From Actinomycetes bacterium (lineage in GTDB: Bacteria > Actinomycetota > Actinomycetes > Mycobacteriales > Micromonosporaceae), in contig JAEZGP010000545.1 of assembly GCA_023437285.1 (NCBI GenBank), positions 1 through 7,836 of the forward strand: a DNA stretch of 7,836 bases. Reading direction: 5' to 3'. The notes beneath the pieces were generated by a model. That model was not told the origin of the DNA, made no database searches, and was given only the letters and a program-made list of their open reading frames with translations. The first letter of the stretch is position 1. Each line of letters begins with the position of its first letter. The position numbers and the translations under genes were made by a program. Shown here in pieces: positions 5,618 to 7,836 of this stretch.

Positions 5618-5923
5618 ATGGAGGAACCTCAGTCCGACCTGGCCGGCATCCGGGCGGCCATCGACGCCGTCGACGACGACATCGTCCGGCTGTTGGCGGC
5701 ACGCGAGGCGCTGGTGCGACGGGCGGCGCCGCTCAAGGCCGACACCGACGGCGTACGGGCGCCGGCCCGGGCCGAGGCGGTCATCAGTCGGGCCGGGCGC
5801 CTCGCCGAGCGCGAAGGCGCCACGCCCGAGGTCGTCGAGCGCATCTACCGGGGCATCGTCGCCGCCTTCATCGACCTGGAACTGACCGAGCACGGCCAGC
5901 TCACCGACCACCCGGACCGGTAG
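5618..5923 (+). CDS. Chorismate mutase, AroQ/CM_2 fold, PchB-like subfamily
   Basis: A 101-aa all-helical protein of the AroQ fold, without an obvious signal peptide. The first helix, IRAAIDAVDDDIVRLLAAR (11-29), gives R12 and R29, and K40 ends APLK; these match E. coli R11, R28 and K39 in spacing. The later segment APARAEAVI (48-56) followed by GATPEVVERIYRGIVAAFI (67-85) resembles isochorismate pyruvate lyase PchB more than the E. coli mutase. The position of the catalytic Gln (Q88 in E. coli, Q90 in PchB) is E88 here, and E52 of E. coli aligns with Ala. The protein could rearrange chorismate to prephenate for Phe/Tyr synthesis or act as a lyase. No isochorismate synthase or siderophore gene is in the window, so chorismate mutase is the safer call. 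It follows the CAP gene by 37 nt, probably on the same transcript. Confidence 0.85.
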   Translation: MEEPQSDLAGIRAAIDAVDDDIVRLLAAREALVRRAAPLKADTDGVRAPARAEAVISRAGRLAEREGATPEVVERIYRGIVAAFIDLELTEHGQLTDHPDR

Positions 5924-5963
5924 CGCCGACCGCCGCGTCCGGGCGATCGGCCGGCCTACCTGC

Positions 5964-5975
5964 GACAATGGCGAC
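5964..5975 (+). promoter_or_regulatory. Putative leaderless -10 element for the ABM-domain gene
   Basis: GACAAT (5964-5969) is followed by 6 nt and ATG at 5976. The same hexamer and spacing precede the SARP start on the other strand. No Shine-Dalgarno or clear -35 is visible, though the gap also holds the palindrome GGCCGGCC (5949-5956). Confidence 0.4.
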
Positions 5976-6311
5976 ATGACTGTTGTCAAGATCAACGCTA
6001 TCACCGTGCCGGCCGACAGCGGCGACGAGTTGGCCCGCCGGTTCGCCTCGCGGGCCGGCGCGGTCGACGACCAGGACGGTTTCGAGGGCTTCGAGCTGCT
6101 CCAACCGACCGACGAGCGGACGACCTGGCTCGTCGTGACGCGCTGGCGCGACGAGGAGGCGTTCCAGGCGTGGGTCTCCTCGCCCGCGTTCGCGCACGGG
6201 CACCGGTCGGCGGCCGAACGCGAGGGCGAGCCCGAGCGGCCGCACGTCGGAGTGAGCAGCGAACTCTGGTCCTACGTCCCCGCCGGCGGATCGGCCCCGG
6301 CCCGGCGCTGA
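5976..6311 (+). CDS. ABM-fold monooxygenase, MhuD-like haem-degrading enzyme
   Basis: A 111-aa protein with the antibiotic-biosynthesis-monooxygenase ferredoxin fold. Its start (VVKINAI, then VPA), the GFEGFELLQP strand (35-44), WLVVTRW (51-57) and EAFQAW (61-66) follow the mycobacterial haem oxygenase MhuD as I recall it. N7 and W66, which shape the haem site in MhuD, are at identical positions. The haem-ligand His75 of MhuD corresponds to H74 or H76 in AFAHGHR, where this protein is two residues shorter. MhuD opens the haem ring and frees iron; the same reaction is inferred here but not proven, as related ABM proteins act on other substrates. The last residues (about 101-111) are a Gly/Ala/Arg-rich tail. 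The gene starts 52 nt after the chorismate mutase and is followed at once by a strong hairpin, so it ends the transcript. Confidence 0.85.
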   Translation: MTVVKINAITVPADSGDELARRFASRAGAVDDQDGFEGFELLQPTDERTTWLVVTRWRDEEAFQAWVSSPAFAHGHRSAAEREGEPERPHVGVSSELWSYVPAGGSAPARR

Positions 6312-6318
6312 CCCGCTC

Positions 6319-6353
6319 CGGCGGCGCCCCCGGTGACCGGGTGGCAGCCGCCG
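6319..6353 (+). terminator. Strong GC-rich hairpin terminator after the ABM gene
   Basis: The stem begins 8 nt after the stop codon. CGGCGGC (6319-6325), GCC (6326-6328) and CCCGG (6329-6333) pair with CCGGG (6337-6341), GGC (6343-6345) and GCCGCCG (6347-6353) around a TGA loop. This is 15 base pairs with two single-base bulges. There is no T-run, as is common for actinobacterial terminators. Confidence 0.75.
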
Positions 6354-6578
6354 AGCAGCTTGACGATGGGAGACCTACCCGCGCCGTGCGCACGATCAGC
6401 GCGAGGGCGACATCGAGCGGCAATGACGTGTAACGTATGACGATACTTCTATGTTAACGTTCACAGCAGGCGGTTCGTACCCTGGTCGTTCCGGTCACCA
6501 GCCACAGCGCCGTAAGCCTGATCTGGCCGCGTCGTGCCGGCCCGTCCTGACACGCCGGCGCCCGGACCATCCACATGT

Positions 6579-6609
6579 CGCTGCCGGGTACGCGCCGCCC
6601 CCGGCAGCG
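6579..6609 (+). repeat. Perfect 10-bp hairpin in the 5' UTR just before the GH5 ribosome site
   Basis: CGCTGCCGGG (6579-6588) is the exact reverse complement of CCCGGCAGCG (6600-6609), with an 11-nt loop. It ends 7 nt before the Shine-Dalgarno at 6617. As RNA it could protect the 5' end, keep the ribosome site open, or act in post-transcriptional control; as DNA it could be an operator. Confidence 0.65.
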
Positions 6610-6616
6610 CCCCCAT

Positions 6617-6625
6617 AAGGAAGGA
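6617..6625 (+). promoter_or_regulatory. Double Shine-Dalgarno of the GH5 gene
   Basis: AAGGAAGGA contains two overlapping AGGA-type sites and ends 7 nt before ATG 6633. It fixes the start and contrasts with the lack of such sites at most other starts in the window. Confidence 0.8.
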
Positions 6626-6632
6626 CCAAGCC

Positions 6633-7836
6633 ATGAACGTCCACCAACGCCGCGTAGCGGTCGTCCCCGCCGGCGCGGCACCGGTCACCCGTACGCGATC
6701 GTCGCGCCGCGCCGTCGTCAGCGTCCTGGTCGCGTTGACGCTGATCGCGGTCGCCGCGATCGTCAGCGCGTCCCCGGCCAGTGCGGCCACCAGCCAGTTC
6801 CGGGGCATGAACTGGGCCGTGCTGGGCGACAACTTCAGCACCGGGCTGCTCGTCCCGCAGGGCCTGAGCCAGTCCGACAGCAACGCCACCGTGCGGGCCA
6901 AGGCCAACGCCCTTTACGACGACCTGGCCGCCACCATGGGCGTCAACACCGTCCGGCTGCCCATCAACACCCACACGGTGGCCAACACGACCTGGTGGAA
7001 CGCCTACCGGGGCGCCATCGACGCCGCCACCGACCGCGGCTTCAAGGTCATCCTCGCGTACTGGGAGGACGGCGCCGCCTCCGGCGGCCGGATCACCAAC
7101 CTCGCCGCGTGGAACACGATGTGGTCCAGCGTCACCAACACCTACGGCGCCAACCCCAACGTGTACTTCGAGCCGATGAACGAGCCGCACGGTTACACCT
7201 CGGCGCAGTGGCGCGACGTCGCGGCCGCCTGGCTGAGCTACCACTACTCGGCCGTACCCGCCCGGGTCCTCATCGGCGGCACCGGCTTCAGCCAGGACCT
7301 GCGCGACATCTGCAACGACAGCCGCTTCAACGGCACGCTGCTGTCGTTTCACTACTACGCGTTCTTCTACGGCGCGATGACCTACGACGCCTTCCGCGGC
7401 CACATCCAGGAGCGGCTGGGCAACTGCGCGTCCCGCGCGGTCGCGACCGAGTTCGGTTCGCCGATGTCGACCGGCCTGAACTACGGCGACGCGAACAGCA
7501 CCGACAACTTCGTGCGCTACCTGCGGGCGATGGCCCAGGTCATGCGGGACAATCAGATGGGCGGCACCTACTGGCCCGCCGTCGGCGGCAAGCCCGGCAC
7601 GATCGGCTACGACTGGTACTCGATGTACGCCCTCAGCGGCGCGGGCACGGACCTCAACCTGACCGTCCGCAACGCCTCCGGCGCTGACCGGGTCCGCTAC
7701 GCCTGGGGCGACAACGTCGGCGGCTCCCCGACCTCCGCGCCGCCCGCCGCCACGTACTACCGGGTCGACGTGCGCCACAGCGGCAAGACGATGGACGTAC
7801 AGGCGCCGAACACCGACAACGGCGCGCGGGTGCGCC
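6633..7836 (+). CDS. Secreted GH5 glycoside hydrolase (cellulase-type) with C-terminal ricin-type domain (partial, cut by window end)
   Basis: 401 complete codons before the right edge. The signal peptide has a long charged N-region (SRRAVVS at 24-30 weakly resembles a Tat motif), a hydrophobic core (31-45) and cleavage after SPASA (51). The GH5 catalytic barrel spans about 53-360: R108 in NTVRLP, acid/base E184 in FEPMNEPHG, H240 and Y242 in SFHYYAF, nucleophile E273 in VATEFGS, and YWPAVGGKPG near 314-322. C227 and C265 could form a disulfide. After a short Gly/Ser/Pro/Ala linker (about 362-373), YYRVDVRHSGKTMDVQ (375-390) and TDNGARV begin a ricin-type beta-trefoil (CBM13-like) carbohydrate-binding domain that continues outside the window. 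The enzyme probably cuts beta-glucan or another plant polysaccharide outside the cell; endoglucanase is the default, but mannanase or xylanase-like activity cannot be excluded. It has its own promoter region and Shine-Dalgarno. Confidence 0.93.
   Translation, partial: MNVHQRRVAVVPAGAAPVTRTRSSRRAVVSVLVALTLIAVAAIVSASPASAATSQFRGMNWAVLGDNFSTGLLVPQGLSQSDSNATVRAKANALYDDLAATMGVNTVRLPINTHTVANTTWWNAYRGAIDAATDRGFKVILAYWEDGAASGGRITNLAAWNTMWSSVTNTYGANPNVYFEPMNEPHGYTSAQWRDVAAAWLSYHYSAVPARVLIGGTGFSQDLRDICNDSRFNGTLLSFHYYAFFYGAMTYDAFRGHIQERLGNCASRAVATEFGSPMSTGLNYGDANSTDNFVRYLRAMAQVMRDNQMGGTYWPAVGGKPGTIGYDWYSMYALSGAGTDLNLTVRNASGADRVRYAWGDNVGGSPTSAPPAATYYRVDVRHSGKTMDVQAPNTDNGARVR

Larger units (their letters stand above)
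6354..6632 (+). promoter_or_regulatory. Leader and promoter region of the GH5 gene, with AT-rich core
   Basis: The 321-nt gap between stop 6311 and start 6633 carries no convincing gene. After the terminator hairpin, the patch 6422-6464 is unusually AT-rich and holds TATGTT (6450-6455, TANNNT) as the likely -10. It also contains two TAACGT (6431-6436, 6455-6460), two ATGACG (6423-6428, 6437-6442), and GTG(T)AACGT (6428-6436) facing ACGTTCAC (6457-6464). These could be regulator sites. A start near 6462 would give an untranslated leader of about 170 nt. I see no CebR-type palindrome and no known riboswitch core. Confidence 0.45.

Noticed and set aside
6354..6632. Possible c-di-GMP or c-di-AMP riboswitch in the GH5 leader
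   Set aside because: No conserved core of either class could be recognised by eye; only a simple hairpin is supported.
6575..7687. 370-codon plus-strand open frame overlapping the GH5 gene
   Set aside because: Out-of-frame shadow rich in Arg/Pro/Gln; no ribosome site and no domain.
6495..7778. 427-codon minus-strand open frame
   Set aside because: Antisense to the GH5 gene, whose frame has signal peptide, NEP and EFG motifs and a ricin-type domain; the antisense frame shows only low-complexity Val/Gly/Arg/Ala sequence.

Overview
The window is about 7.8 kb of very GC-rich DNA with frequent GTG starts, strong third-position GC and short intergenic gaps, as in filamentous Actinobacteria. A Micromonosporaceae-type genome (Actinoplanes, Micromonospora, Dactylosporangium and relatives) fits the gene mix: an AfsR/SARP regulator, a many-span GGDEF-EAL protein, and a secreted GH5 glycosidase with a ricin-type domain. 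That placement is inference. No phage, insertion sequence, CRISPR array or RNA gene was seen.

Left half, minus strand (1-2235): three genes read leftward. In order of transcription they are a small DUF4190 membrane protein (2235-1900), a YsnE-like GNAT acetyltransferase (1868-1413), and an AfsR/SARP regulator with DNA-binding, BTAD and NB-ARC parts that runs off the left edge (1338-1). Gaps are 31 and 74 nt. Each gene has its own -10-like hexamer just before its start, so they may be read together or separately.

Divergent control region (2236-2446): it separates the leftward genes from a rightward c-di-GMP gene. It holds a perfect 13-bp inverted repeat, a perfect 12-bp palindrome flanked by direct GGTGACA repeats, and a probable leaderless promoter with a 20-codon leader ORF. 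The leader ORF overlaps the likely true start of the c-di-GMP gene.

Right half, plus strand (2447-7836): a 779-aa membrane-anchored GGDEF-EAL protein with both active sites intact but no inhibitory I-site; a CAP/SCP-domain secreted protein or lipoprotein with one early TTA codon; a small AroQ-type chorismate mutase resembling PchB; and a MhuD-like ABM-fold haem-degrading monooxygenase, followed by a strong terminator hairpin. After a 321-nt gap with an AT-rich promoter patch and a 5' UTR hairpin comes a secreted GH5 glycoside hydrolase whose ricin-type C-terminal domain is cut by the right edge.

The genes do not form one obvious pathway; this looks like chromosomal regulatory and housekeeping sequence. 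The most striking signal shared by the window is promoter layout. Six starts (1338, 1868, 2235, 2394, 4873, 5976) have an xANNNT hexamer 6-7 nt upstream and no convincing Shine-Dalgarno, which suggests leaderless mRNAs. Only the chorismate mutase and the GH5 enzyme have clear Shine-Dalgarno sites.
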